In this document: one piece after another, positions 35,021 through 43,302 of the stretch
How positions within the stretch are numbered: position 1 is the stretch's first letter
Layout: each line of letters begins with the position of its first letter
From: Glycomyces niveus
GTDB lineage: Bacteria; Actinomycetota; Actinomycetes; Mycobacteriales; Micromonosporaceae
Reading direction: 5' to 3'
Assembly (NCBI RefSeq): GCF_017592475.1
Contig: NZ_JAGFNP010000002.1
Span: 209,125-273,124, forward strand
Length of the DNA: 64,000 bases
The notes under the pieces: model-generated
The model's database searches: none
What the model was told of the DNA's origin: nothing
Seen by the model: only the letters and a program-made list of their open reading frames with translations
Program-made: the position numbers and the translations under genes

Positions 35021-36398
35021 ACCAGCCCACCGCCTTCCATTGCCCGCCTTCGCAGACGAGGAGGGCGGCGCGGCCGTCGGCGAGCTCGACCTGGAGGCGC
35101 GCGTAGCGGCGGGCGGCCGGGCTCCACCAGCGTTCGGACACCGGCCACGGCCCGGCCCAGGCGGTGATCGGGATCTGCTTGCCGCCCAAGGCGATGCGGG
35201 CCGGGGCGGCGGAGAGGTCGCCGCGGGCGAGGGCCTGGACGGGGGCGCCGGTCGCGTCGAGGACGGCGACGGCGTCGTCGGTGCCGATGAGGGTGGGCAG
35301 CGGATCGGGCAGCGACCCGGGCCACGGCCCGGAGGGCGGCGGCGGGGCGTGCTCGACTTCCCAAGCGGCGGCGCCGAACCGCTCGTCGAGGTCGCGGCCG
35401 TCGGTGGCGGCGGCGATCTGCACGGCGTCGGGGCCGAAGCGGCTCTGGGCGTGCCGCAGGGCGGCTTCGGCCTTCACGTCGCGGGCGCCCTTGTCGCCCC
35501 ACAGGCCGCGCCCGGCCGCGACGAGGCCGATGAGCCCGCCGGGGGCGAGTTCGAGGACGGTGACGGCGTGCGCGGTCTCGTCGGCCGTCTCGCTCGCGGT
35601 GCCGGTGGCGAGCCAGCCTTCGAGCTGCCAGCGGACGCGGCGGGCGAGTTCGGCGGCGCTGATGGCGGGGTCGAGCTGCCAGGTGCGGCGGCGCTCCATG
35701 CCGCTGCCGGTGCGGGCGGTGATGGTGACGCGGGTGCAGGCGAGGTTGCGTTCGTCCAAGGCGGTCAGCAGGCGTTCGGCGAGGGGCCGGGCGGCGAAGA
35801 CGGCCTGTTCGACGGTGGCGTAGGGGGTCTCGGGGGTGTCGGTCGCGGTCAGCTCGGGCGCGGCGGGGCGGGGGACGAGCGGGCGGGCGAGCTGCCCGGA
35901 GGCGAGCAGCTGGGCGCGGCGCGCGGCGGCGCCGAACCGCTCGGCGACGGCCTGGCCGGGGAGGTCGCGGAAGGCGCCGAGCGTGCTGATGCCCAAGTGC
36001 CGCAGGGTCTCGCAGGTATCGGCGTCGATGAGGCCGGTGGCCTGGAGGTCGCGGATGTCGCGGCGGGCGAGGAACGCGGCGTCGCGCCCGGCGGGGACGA
36101 TCCGGCCCTCGCGCGCGGCGAGTACGGCGGCGAAGAGGCCGTCGGCGACCCCGGTCAGGCAGTCCTGGTCGACCAGGCCGGAGACGGTGTCGATGAGCGT
36201 CTCGCAGAACGCGGCCTCATCCCCGGCCCCGCGCCGCAACGGCACGGCGACGACCCCGGGCTCGAGCACTTCGACATAGGGGGTGAGCAGGTCGAGCGCA
36301 TCCAGCACGGGCTCGAACGCGGCCGCATCCTCGGCGTCCCAGTCCACGAGCCGCATCACGAGCACCCGCCCGCCGGCCCGCCGCACCCGCACGCTCAC
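35013..36398 (-). CDS. imuB: ImuB, inactive Y-family polymerase, N-terminally shortened
   Basis: A 461-residue relative of DinB that acts as a scaffold linking ImuA and DnaE2 to the beta clamp. Recognisable blocks are GVADGLFAAVLAAREGRIVPAG, LQATGLIDADTCETLRHLGISTLGAFRDLPGQAVAERFG and the little-finger domain with the RRRTWQLDPAISAAELARRVRWQLEGWL segment. The start reads RRAGGRVLVMRLVDWDAEDAAAFEP; the roughly 60 residues that normally lie between the first strand (RVLV-WCPDWP type) and the AFEPV segment are missing. GTG start overlaps the imuA stop (GTGA); upstream codons in frame do not restore the lost part. Confidence 0.88.
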   Translation of the reverse strand: MSVRVRRAGGRVLVMRLVDWDAEDAAAFEPVLDALDLLTPYVEVLEPGVVAVPLRRGAGDEAAFCETLIDTVSGLVDQDCLTGVADGLFAAVLAAREGRIVPAGRDAAFLARRDIRDLQATGLIDADTCETLRHLGISTLGAFRDLPGQAVAERFGAAARRAQLLASGQLARPLVPRPAAPELTATDTPETPYATVEQAVFAARPLAERLLTALDERNLACTRVTITARTGSGMERRRTWQLDPAISAAELARRVRWQLEGWLATGTASETADETAHAVTVLELAPGGLIGLVAAGRGLWGDKGARDVKAEAALRHAQSRFGPDAVQIAAATDGRDLDERFGAAAWEVEHAPPPPSGPWPGSLPDPLPTLIGTDDAVAVLDATGAPVQALARGDLSAAPARIALGGKQIPITAWAGPWPVSERWWSPAARRYARLQVELADGRAALLVCEGGQWKAVGWYD

Positions 36399-37726
36399 GA
36401 CCGATCGCCCCCGCCCGAGCGAATGGGAACGACCGAGCCGCGACGCCGTTGCGACGCCCCGCCGGTCTCAACGGCGGTCCGGCGGTTCACGACGTCGCGG
36501 ATCGCCGCGCTGTTCGCTTCGGGAGCGGCGAGGGCATCGCGAGCCGCTACCTCACCGCGCGGAGCGTGGTGCGTGGCATCGCCCGGGTCTTCGACGCGCT
36601 CGCGCCGAGGGCCGCCCGCTGAGCGCGGCGTGATGTTCGGCTCGGCGGTGCGGTCGGTGGGACCGCCCGGGCGGAAGGTCGCTCGCGCGGTGCTCCGTTC
36701 CGCATCGGCCGCGATGGGGCCACGTGGGCTGTTGCCTGCCTTGCGTGAGGCGCGGTTCGCTGGGGCCGCTTGGTGGTGCGTGGCATCGCCGGGCTCGGCG
36801 GCGCGGCGGTTCGCTCGCGCGGTGGTTTCGAAGCGTGGGGCGCGGTCCGCTCGCTTTGAGGCCCGGTTCGCTTCGGCTGCCTGTCGGTCGGACCGCCGCC
36901 GCAGGTCGATGACGTTCTCGGGGGAGGTCTCCGCCTGCTCGGTCTCACCGCCGTAGGGCCAGATTCGTGCTTCGTGGACGCCTCCGGACCGCCAGTGGGC
37001 GGCGACCTCGAGTTCGCAGGCGTCGAGGCGTCCGGCTCCCCAGCGGCGTCCGGCGTTGGGACGCAAGCCCTTCCATCGGGCGCGGGCGACTTCGAGGCGG
37101 GCGTCGGCGCCGACCACGGGCCGGGTCTCCCACCAGATGATCGCGGTGCCGCTCTTGCGCGCCCGCGCGGCCAGCCGCCGCACCTGCGTCGGGGTGAGGC
37201 CTTCGCTCGGGACCACGACCGCCGCCACGCCCTCGGCGAGCGTGCCCGCCGCCTCGACCACGAGCGGCCCCGGGTCGACCAGCGCCACCCGTCCCAGATC
37301 CACCCCGGCGGCCGTCGCCGCCAGCGGGTACACCCGGGGCATCCCGACCAGCGCGCACCAGGCCCCGGCCCTGGTCGGACCGGCCAGCAGCCGCCACAGC
37401 AGCGAGGTCGCCCCGCGCCGCGAGGCCATGATTGCGGTCACAGTCGCGAGTCCGCCGTGGGGGAGGAGCGCGGAAATGTCGGGGGTGACGGGCAGGATGG
37501 CCTTCGCCGGCTGGATCGATCCGGAAGCGGCGCCCGGGAGCGGCGCGGCTTCCGATTCCGGAGCGCTGCGCGGCTCTGCTTCCGGAGCGCTGCGCAGCGC
37601 TGCGCTCAGCGGCCCGCCCGCGAGGCGGGCCTCGCGCCCGGCCTTCGCTTCGGCTGCGGGGCGCAGCTCTGCGGCGGTGCGCAGGCCGAGCTCAGCGGCC
37701 AGTGCGGCCGCGACGGATGTCGCCAC
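36395..37726 (-). CDS. imuA: ImuA-like (RecA/SulA-type) mutasome protein with long basic tail
   Basis: A 443-residue protein. Residues about 70-255 match the actinobacterial ImuA' RecA-like core (ALLPHGGLATVTAIMASRRGATSLLWRLL, WCALVGMPRVYPLAATAAGVDLGRVALVDPG, IIWWETRPVVGADARLEVARARWKG). ImuA' partners ImuB and DnaE2 in SOS mutagenesis. The C-terminal 185 residues are low-complexity, rich in Ala, Arg and Glu, with GDATHH appearing twice; most relatives end near the core. GTG start after GGGGGAA. A LexA-like box lies 19 bp upstream. Confidence 0.82.
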   Translation of the reverse strand: MATSVAAALAAELGLRTAAELRPAAEAKAGREARLAGGPLSAALRSAPEAEPRSAPESEAAPLPGAASGSIQPAKAILPVTPDISALLPHGGLATVTAIMASRRGATSLLWRLLAGPTRAGAWCALVGMPRVYPLAATAAGVDLGRVALVDPGPLVVEAAGTLAEGVAAVVVPSEGLTPTQVRRLAARARKSGTAIIWWETRPVVGADARLEVARARWKGLRPNAGRRWGAGRLDACELEVAAHWRSGGVHEARIWPYGGETEQAETSPENVIDLRRRSDRQAAEANRASKRADRAPRFETTARANRRAAEPGDATHHQAAPANRASRKAGNSPRGPIAADAERSTARATFRPGGPTDRTAEPNITPRSAGGPRRERVEDPGDATHHAPRGEVAARDALAAPEANSAAIRDVVNRRTAVETGGASQRRRGSVVPIRSGGGDRS

Positions 37727-37744
37727 CAGTTCCCCCGTGTCATG

Positions 37745-37760
37745 TCGAACATGTGTATCA
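37745..37760 (-). promoter_or_regulatory. LexA-like SOS box of the mutasome operon
   Basis: TCGAACATGTGTATCA has one perfect half-site (TCGAAC) of the actinobacterial SOS box TCGAAC-N4-GTTCGA and a degenerate second half (GTATCA). Position just upstream of imuA fits LexA control. Confidence 0.5.
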
Positions 37761-37795
37761 AGATCAACATACCGAACTGCGGGCAGTGCGCAACC

Positions 37796-37811
37796 TCAAA
37801 CAGGTGTTTGA
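37796..37811. promoter_or_regulatory. Perfect 16-bp palindrome of unknown owner
   Basis: TCAAACA-GG-TGTTTGA, 70 bp upstream of imuA and 374 bp upstream of helR. It does not match an SOS box. Likely a dimer-binding site for an unknown regulator. Confidence 0.5.
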
Positions 37812-38184
37812 TAAATCTCCTGGCGTAGATCCCAGGTCACATGGCGTGGAATGGCCATGAAACGGCGTTCCGCGATGAACGCGCCCAACCCGGCCACTGC
37901 GCTCGCCGGGCAGGGAAGCGCCCCTAACGGGGCTCGGCGACCGCCTCGGCGGATCGCCTCCACCGCTGAGCGGCAGGCGCGCCCCGGCACTCCCGGCGCC
38001 GGGCGCGACCGTTCCGCCCGATCCGACCCCGGAAACGCGAAAGGGAAGGGGCCTGCGCCTCTTCCCACTCCAGAATATAACCCCGGAGATCCGAAACCAG
38101 GTACACCGGGGTGCGTTTCCGCAGGTCAGCGTGGTTCACAATCGTATTTCACCGCCAGAACCCGCAACGCCGAGGGGGACCGGA
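37812..38184. other. Long leader region upstream of helR
   Basis: No gene is well supported here. A 71-codon minus-strand frame (GTG at 38139) has no ribosome site and turns into arginine-rich shadow sequence. ACCCCGG (38080-38086) pairs with CCGGGGT (38106-38112), a possible leader hairpin. I looked for a rifamycin-associated element and did not see a convincing one. Confidence 0.4.
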
Positions 38185-40395
38185 ATGCACATGCCGCCGA
38201 TCGAAGGGGCCGCAGCAGTGAACCAGACCCGCACCTCCACATCCGCCGCCCGCACCAGCGCCTTCCAACTGCCCGACCGCCTCGCCGCGAAGGCCGACCC
38301 GCGGCTCATCGCCGACGACGAGCGGCACTTCGCCGCCATCGAAGCCAGCCTCGAGCAGTCGATCGCCGAGATCGGCGACCGCCTCGCCGCCGCCCGCAGA
38401 GCACCCGGCGGCACGGGGCGGTTCGAGGGCCAGGCCGCCGCCGACCGGGACCGGGAGATCCACCGGCTCACCGGCCGCCTGGGCGCCCTCCGCCGCTTCG
38501 GCATGGACCTGTGCCTGGGCCGGACCGTCGCCGCCGACGGCGAGACCGTCTACATCGGCCGCCTCGGGCTCACCGACGCCGACGGCCGCCGCCTGCTGCT
38601 CGACTGGCGCTCGCCCGCCGCCGAGCCGTTCTTCGGCGCGACCCACGCCGACCCGATGGGCCTCGCCAGCCGCCGCCGCTACCGCTGGACCCGCGGCCGC
38701 ATCAGCGACTACTGGGAGGAGGTGTTCACCCTCGCCGGCCTCGAAGGCCATGCGGCCCTTGACGACCAATCCGCGTTCATCGCCAGCCTCAGCACCAGCC
38801 GCTCCGAGCGGATGCGGGACGTCCTGGGCACCATCCAGGCCGACCAGGACGCGATCATCCGCGCCGGATCGAGCGGCACGCTCGTGGTCGACGGCGGCCC
38901 CGGCACCGGCAAGACCGTCGTCGCCCTCCACCGCGCCGCCTACCTGCTCTACTCCGACCCTCGCGTGGGCCACCACAAGGGCGGGGTCCTCGTCGTCGGC
39001 CCGCACCAGCCGTACCTGGCCTATGTCGCCGACGTCCTGCCCAGCCTCGGCGAGGAGGGCGTGCAGACCTGCACCGTCCGCGACCTCCAGCCCGAGGGCG
39101 CGACCGCCCCGGAGGAGGCGGACCCCGACGTGGCCGCGCTGAAGTCCGGCATGGGGCTGCTGGCGGCGATCGAGCCGGCGGTGCGCCGCTACGAGCGCCC
39201 GCCCGTCTCCGGGACGGCCGTCGAGACCCACTGGGGCGAGGTGCGGGTCAGTGCCGACGACTGGGCCGACGCGTTCGACGCGGCGGGCCTCGGCACGCCC
39301 CACAACGAAGCGCGCGAAGCGATCTGGGACGAGCTGGTCGCGATCGTCGCCGAGAAGTTCGATGAGGAGATCGACGAGGGCCTGCTGCGGCAGTCCCTCG
39401 CCCGCAACCGGGAGCTGGTGCGCGCCTTCGACAAGGCCTGGCCGGTCATCGAACCCGCCGACCTCGTCACGGCATTGTGGGCGGTCCCCGACTTCCTGCG
39501 CATGTGCGCGCCCTGGCTCGACGAGGAGCAGGCCGCCCTGCTCCACCGCGCCGACGGCGAGCCCTGGACCGCGTCCGACCTGCCGTTCCTCGACGCCGCG
39601 CGGTTCCGGCTCGGCGACCCCGAGGCCTCCCGCAACGCCCGCCGCCGCGAGGCCGAGATCGCCGCCGAGCGTGTGGTCATCGACAGGGTCGTGGAGGACA
39701 TCCTCGAAGCCGGGGACGGCAATGTGGAGGAGATGATCCTGCTCAAGGGCGCCGACCTCCAGGACGCCCTGGTCCACTACGAGGACTTCGAGACCGCCGA
39801 CCCGGACCTGCTCGCCGGGCCGTTCGCTCACGTCATCGTCGACGAGGCCCAGGAGCTGACCGACGCCGAATGGCAGATGCTGCTGCGCCGCTGCCCCTCC
39901 CGCAGCTTCACGATCGTCGGCGACCGCGCCCAGGCCCGGCACGGCTTCACCGAGTCGTGGAGCGAGCGCCTGCACCGCATCGGCCTCGACCGCGCCCGCC
40001 TCGCGTCGCTGAGCATCAACTACCGCACGCCCGAAGAGGTCATGGCCGAGGCCGAGCAGGTCATCCGGGCCGCGCTCCCGGACGCCAACGTGCCGACCTC
40101 GGTGCGCAGCAGCGGCGTCCCCGTCCAGCACGACTCCACTGAGGACCTCGAGGCGATCCTCGGCGCCTGGCTCGCCGCGCACGACGACGGCACCGCCTGC
40201 GTCATCGGCGCTCCCGGTTTCGAGCCCACCGCCCGGGTCCGCTCGCTCACTCCGGAACTCTCGAAGGGGCTCGAGTTCGACCTGGTCGTCCTCGTGGACC
40301 CGGAGGCGTTCGGCGAGGGCATCGAAGGCGCGGTGGACCGGTACGTGGCGATGACCCGCGCGACCCAGCAGCTGGTGATCCTCACGAGCGCTTAG
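38185..40395 (+). CDS. helR: HelR, UvrD/HelD-like RNA polymerase recycling ATPase
   Basis: A 736-residue superfamily 1 ATPase. Coiled N-terminal arm (SAFQLPDRLAAKADPRLIADDERHFAAIEASLEQSIAEIGDRLAAAR), then RLGLTDADGRRLLLDWRSPAAEPFFGAT, Walker A GGPGTGKT at about 237-244, Walker B VDEAQELTDAEW at about 552-563, and the C-terminal motif YVAMTRATQQLVIL. Actinobacterial HelR removes stalled or rifamycin-bound RNA polymerase from DNA and confers rifamycin tolerance. Several starts are possible; ATG 38185 follows GAGGGGG and GTG 38218 follows GAAGGGG. Confidence 0.88.
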   Translation: MHMPPIEGAAAVNQTRTSTSAARTSAFQLPDRLAAKADPRLIADDERHFAAIEASLEQSIAEIGDRLAAARRAPGGTGRFEGQAAADRDREIHRLTGRLGALRRFGMDLCLGRTVAADGETVYIGRLGLTDADGRRLLLDWRSPAAEPFFGATHADPMGLASRRRYRWTRGRISDYWEEVFTLAGLEGHAALDDQSAFIASLSTSRSERMRDVLGTIQADQDAIIRAGSSGTLVVDGGPGTGKTVVALHRAAYLLYSDPRVGHHKGGVLVVGPHQPYLAYVADVLPSLGEEGVQTCTVRDLQPEGATAPEEADPDVAALKSGMGLLAAIEPAVRRYERPPVSGTAVETHWGEVRVSADDWADAFDAAGLGTPHNEAREAIWDELVAIVAEKFDEEIDEGLLRQSLARNRELVRAFDKAWPVIEPADLVTALWAVPDFLRMCAPWLDEEQAALLHRADGEPWTASDLPFLDAARFRLGDPEASRNARRREAEIAAERVVIDRVVEDILEAGDGNVEEMILLKGADLQDALVHYEDFETADPDLLAGPFAHVIVDEAQELTDAEWQMLLRRCPSRSFTIVGDRAQARHGFTESWSERLHRIGLDRARLASLSINYRTPEEVMAEAEQVIRAALPDANVPTSVRSSGVPVQHDSTEDLEAILGAWLAAHDDGTACVIGAPGFEPTARVRSLTPELSKGLEFDLVVLVDPEAFGEGIEGAVDRYVAMTRATQQLVILTSA

Positions 40396-40424
40396 GGCGC
40401 GAAGCTCTCGCCTCGATGACGAAG

Positions 40425-40458
40425 GACCGGCCGCGCGGCGATCCCGCGCGGCCGGTCC
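40425..40458. terminator. Strong hairpin, copy 1 of a repeated element
   Basis: A perfect stem, GACCGGCCGCGCGG against CCGCGCGGCCGGTC (plus flanking G-C), with loop CGATC. Ends both helR and the convergent SDR gene. Nearly the same 34 bp recur at 41278-41311. Confidence 0.8.
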
Positions 40459-40472
40459 ACTTGCATCGCAAG

Positions 40473-41231
40473 CTAATCGATGGTGTGGCCGCCGTTGACC
40501 GTGAGGCGCTGGCCGGTCACGAACGCCGCGGCGTCGGAGACCAGATAGGACACCGCCGCGGCGATGTCGCCGGGCACGCCGATGCGGCCCAGCGGCAGGT
40601 CCGCCAGGTACCCGGCCAGGTCGGCCTCGCCGAGCTCCCCGTGCCGCTCGACCGGGATCCAGCCCGGCGCCACCAGGTTCACGGTGATCCCGTCCAGGCC
40701 GAGTTCCCGCGCCCACGAACGGGTCAGACCCCACTGCGCGCCCTTCGCCGCCACGTACGCCGACCAGCCCGCCAGCGCCCGCTCGAACATGTCCGAGCCG
40801 ATCTGCACCACCCGGCCGCCGCCGGCGGCGCGCATGTCGGGCAGGAACGCCTTGAGCAGCAGGGTCGGGCTCTTCACGAAGAACTCGAGCTGCGCGAGGT
40901 GGTCGCTCCATTCGAGGTCGTCGATCGCGACTTCCGGCTGCGGCCCGGTCGCGTTGGCCACCAGCACCGTCACCGGCCCCAGTTCGGCGCGCACCCGCTC
41001 GGCGAGCGCCGCGACCGCGGCCTCGTCGGTGACGTCCCCGCCGAAGGCCGCCGCGGTCCCTCCCTCCGCCTCGATGTCCGCGACGACCCGTTCCGCGCCC
41101 TCACGGCTCGAGCCGTAGTTGACCGCGACGGCGAACCCGTCGGCGGCCAGGCGGCGGGCGATGACCGCCCCGAGGCCGCGCGAAGCGCCGGAGACGAAGG
41201 CGACGGGGGCGTGCGGACCGGGACCGGTCAT
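40473..41231 (-). CDS. Short-chain dehydrogenase/reductase (FabG-like)
   Basis: A 252-residue NAD(P)H oxidoreductase. GASRGLG (15-21), NATG (93-96), Ser146, Tyr159 and Lys163 (SAYVAAKGA) are the classical SDR set; VNGGHTID ends the protein as in FabG-like enzymes. Its N-terminal half keeps GDVTDEAAV, common in 3-oxoacyl or sugar reductases. GGAGG precedes the ATG at 41231. It is downstream of the PhyH gene pair but separated by a hairpin, so only partly co-transcribed. Substrate unknown. Confidence 0.88.
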   Translation of the reverse strand: MTGPGPHAPVAFVSGASRGLGAVIARRLAADGFAVAVNYGSSREGAERVVADIEAEGGTAAAFGGDVTDEAAVAALAERVRAELGPVTVLVANATGPQPEVAIDDLEWSDHLAQLEFFVKSPTLLLKAFLPDMRAAGGGRVVQIGSDMFERALAGWSAYVAAKGAQWGLTRSWARELGLDGITVNLVAPGWIPVERHGELGEADLAGYLADLPLGRIGVPGDIAAAVSYLVSDAAAFVTGQRLTVNGGHTID

Positions 41232-41277
41232 GAGGGTTCCTCCAGGGAGTCGGATGGTCGGGAGCGGTACCACCCTA

Positions 41278-41311
41278 GACCAGCCGCGCGGCGGTCCCGC
41301 GCGGCCGGCCC
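41278..41311. terminator. Strong hairpin, copy 2 of the repeated element
   Basis: Differs from the 40425 copy at only three positions by eye. The CCGCGCGG core and 5-nt loop are retained. It lies 7 bp past the end of the 86-residue gene on the minus strand, a terminator position. Confidence 0.75.
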
Positions 41312-41318
41312 GGCCCGG

Positions 41319-41579
41319 CTACTCCAGCTTCTCGAACCAGAACTCGTGCTTGAGGAACGAGGTCTGGTACTCGTGCCCCGGGTACGGCGGGATCAGCTGC
41401 GCGGCCTGGAACAGCCGCCAGCCGTCGCGCAGCGCCTCGGTGCCCGAGTCGTACGGCGGCAGGTCGCTGTCGCCGGTCGTCGGGTTCGTCTTGCCCGTGC
41501 CGTCGTAGAACGCCCAGGCCAGCACCTCCGAGTCCAGCGCGGACGTGTTCAAGTACAGGACGAGGACTTGCTGCTTCAT
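41319..41579 (-). CDS. Small protein coupled to the PhyH dioxygenase
   Basis: An 86-residue protein (MKQQVLVLYLNTSALDSEVLAWAFYDG...). It has a beta-strand start and an aromatic C-terminal part (YQTSFLKHEFWFEKLE). I do not recognise the family. The ATG overlaps the PhyH stop by 1 nt (TGATG), so it is made together with the dioxygenase and may assist it. No signal peptide or membrane segment. Confidence 0.75.
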   Translation of the reverse strand: MKQQVLVLYLNTSALDSEVLAWAFYDGTGKTNPTTGDSDLPPYDSGTEALRDGWRLFQAAQLIPPYPGHEYQTSFLKHEFWFEKLE

Positions 41580-42388
41580 CAGACCCTCCCGGGGCGGTTG
41601 GCGACGCGGGTGGCCCAGTACTCGACGTCGAACTGCGGATTGTTGGTCAGCGCCCGCCACATCATGACGCGGTTGTAGATCTCCAGGCGGCCCGTGGCGT
41701 GCTCGCACCACGGGAAGTACCGGTTGAGCTCGGCCGCCACCTGCGGGTCATCCAGATCGGACACGTCCCAGGTGCGCACCTGCGGCACCGTCGGGTTGAA
41801 CCGGATCTTGTACATGTACCGGCGGATGTCCGAGTCGTTGCGCCGCCCGCCGTGCCAGATCCCGTGGTGCAGCAGCACGACCGTGCCCGGCGGGCAGGTC
41901 AGGCGGGTCTGGCCGCGCAGGTTCTGGTACCGGCCCGTGTCCGACTCGTTGGTGCGGCGCAGGTGGCTGCCAGGGACGGAGAGGGTGCCGCCCATGGTGC
42001 CGGTGACCTCCTGCGGGTAGTACATGAGCTGCACGTCGAACGCGTCGATGCGCGTGTCGATGATCGCGTCGCCGTGCAGCGGCTGGGCCGACCCCTCGTG
42101 CGGCTCGCGGATGTGGATCGCGTGGTGGTCCACGGTCGGGTCGGCCCCGACGAGGCTCCGGACCGCGCCGGCGATGGCCGGGATCTCCAGGAGCCGCCGC
42201 GTGAACGAACCGGGCTCGTAGGCCTGCTCGACCGGGGTCCCGTAGGGGACTCCGGGGAGTCCCGCCTCGAAGATCCCGATCGCCTCCTCGTTGAGGTCGG
42301 CGGGCACGATCGCGTCCATACGGTGGAACCCGTTGGCGACGAACCGCGCCATCTCGACCGAGGTCAATAGATGCTTAGTGGTTGTCAT
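41579..42388 (-). CDS. Phytanoyl-CoA dioxygenase (PhyH) family protein
   Basis: A 269-residue Fe(II)/2-oxoglutarate oxygenase. The iron triad is seen in QPLHGDAI (His104/Asp106 region) and the distal His in LHHGIWHGGRRN; Arg in RRYMYKIRF would bind 2-oxoglutarate. PhyH members hydroxylate lipids, amino acids, osmolytes or natural products, so the substrate stays open. It is divergent from an AraC regulator, likely its controller, and coupled to an 86-residue protein. Confidence 0.87.
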   Translation of the reverse strand: MTTTKHLLTSVEMARFVANGFHRMDAIVPADLNEEAIGIFEAGLPGVPYGTPVEQAYEPGSFTRRLLEIPAIAGAVRSLVGADPTVDHHAIHIREPHEGSAQPLHGDAIIDTRIDAFDVQLMYYPQEVTGTMGGTLSVPGSHLRRTNESDTGRYQNLRGQTRLTCPPGTVVLLHHGIWHGGRRNDSDIRRYMYKIRFNPTVPQVRTWDVSDLDDPQVAAELNRYFPWCEHATGRLEIYNRVMMWRALTNNPQFDVEYWATRVANRPGRV

Positions 42389-42458
42389 ACGGCTAATCTA
42401 AGGACTCCAGAGCCTCCTGCAATGGGCTGTAATCACCGACCTGTGGTTGGATTTCACC

Positions 42459-43226
42459 ATGCGCACCGTGGCACTCCACCTCGACGGCCCGCCCGAGGTC
42501 GTCAACTCCGGCGTGGGCGTCCACGGCCTCACCGTCCCCGAGGAGAAGTTCCTCCTGCCCGACCTGTGGCAGATCCACCTGCACGACTACGAAGCCGAGA
42601 TCGAACTCGGCGGCACCGCCCACCCCGTCAAACCGGGATACGTGAGCCTCATCCCCGCCGGCGTCGAGAGCGTCTTCCGCTACCGCGGCCGCTCCGCGAA
42701 CCTCCACATCCACGCCCGCATCCGCGACCGCGGCGCGCCCCACACCGTCCCGGTCATGCAGGACGCCGGCCCCGCCGCCCCCGTGCTCGCGGAGATGTTC
42801 CGGCAGGTCATCACCGCCGAGGTTCCGGCCCGGGCGAACGCCGAGGCCTGGGCGCTCCTGTGGCGGTTCACCCGGCTCGACCCCGGCCCCGGCGCCGGGC
42901 ACCACCGGTCGGTCGAGGCCGCGCTGGCCTACGTCGAGGAGCACCTGCCCGCGCCGATCACCGTGCCCGAGATCGCGGCCGCGGTCGGCTTGTCCCACAA
43001 CCACTTGACGCGGCTCTTCCACACCGCCACCGGCACCACCGTGGTCGCGCACGTGCGCCGCCGCCGCCTCGAACGCGCCCGGCACCTGCTCCTGGAGTCG
43101 ACGCTGTCGATCCCGGCGGTCGCGGCGGCGGTGGGCATCGCCGACCTCCAGGCGTTCAACAAGGCCTGCCGCCGCGAGCTCGGCGCCTCGCCGCGCGCCC
43201 TGCGCGAGGCGGCCCGGAAACTCTGA
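42459..43226 (+). CDS. AraC-family regulator
   Basis: A 255-residue protein. The N-terminal cupin-like half (LWQIHLHDYEAEIELGGTAHPVKPGYVSLIPAGVESVFRY) senses a ligand. The C-terminal pair of helix-turn-helices (about 155-250) includes VPEIAAAVGLSHNHLTRLFHTATG and IPAVAAAVGIADLQAFNKACRRELGASPRALR. It is divergent from PhyH (70 bp) and may activate it, or the GH1 gene downstream. The ATG at 42459 lacks a ribosome site; TTGGAT lies 6 nt upstream, a weak leaderless signal. Confidence 0.88.
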   Translation: MRTVALHLDGPPEVVNSGVGVHGLTVPEEKFLLPDLWQIHLHDYEAEIELGGTAHPVKPGYVSLIPAGVESVFRYRGRSANLHIHARIRDRGAPHTVPVMQDAGPAAPVLAEMFRQVITAEVPARANAEAWALLWRFTRLDPGPGAGHHRSVEAALAYVEEHLPAPITVPEIAAAVGLSHNHLTRLFHTATGTTVVAHVRRRRLERARHLLLESTLSIPAVAAAVGIADLQAFNKACRRELGASPRALREAARKL

Positions 43227-43302
43227 ACCCGCGAGGGGTTACCGGCGGGTCACACCACTGGTATGTTTCCAAAAGTTACTCACGTCACGCCCGGAGGTGC
43301 CC

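Noticed and set aside
31925..35167. 1080-residue plus-strand frame opposite dnaE2
   Set aside because: Pure codon-bias shadow; dnaE2 on the minus strand has all polymerase motifs.
37742..37828. Cys-rich 28-codon plus-strand frame (CGQC and two more Cys)
   Set aside because: Overlaps the SOS box and palindrome, has no ribosome site, and such a short frame is expected by chance.
37924..38139. 71-codon minus-strand frame starting MNHADLRKRTPVYLVSDLRGYILEWEEA
   Set aside because: The first 30 residues look protein-like, but there is no ribosome site and the rest is arginine-rich shadow; left as unproven.
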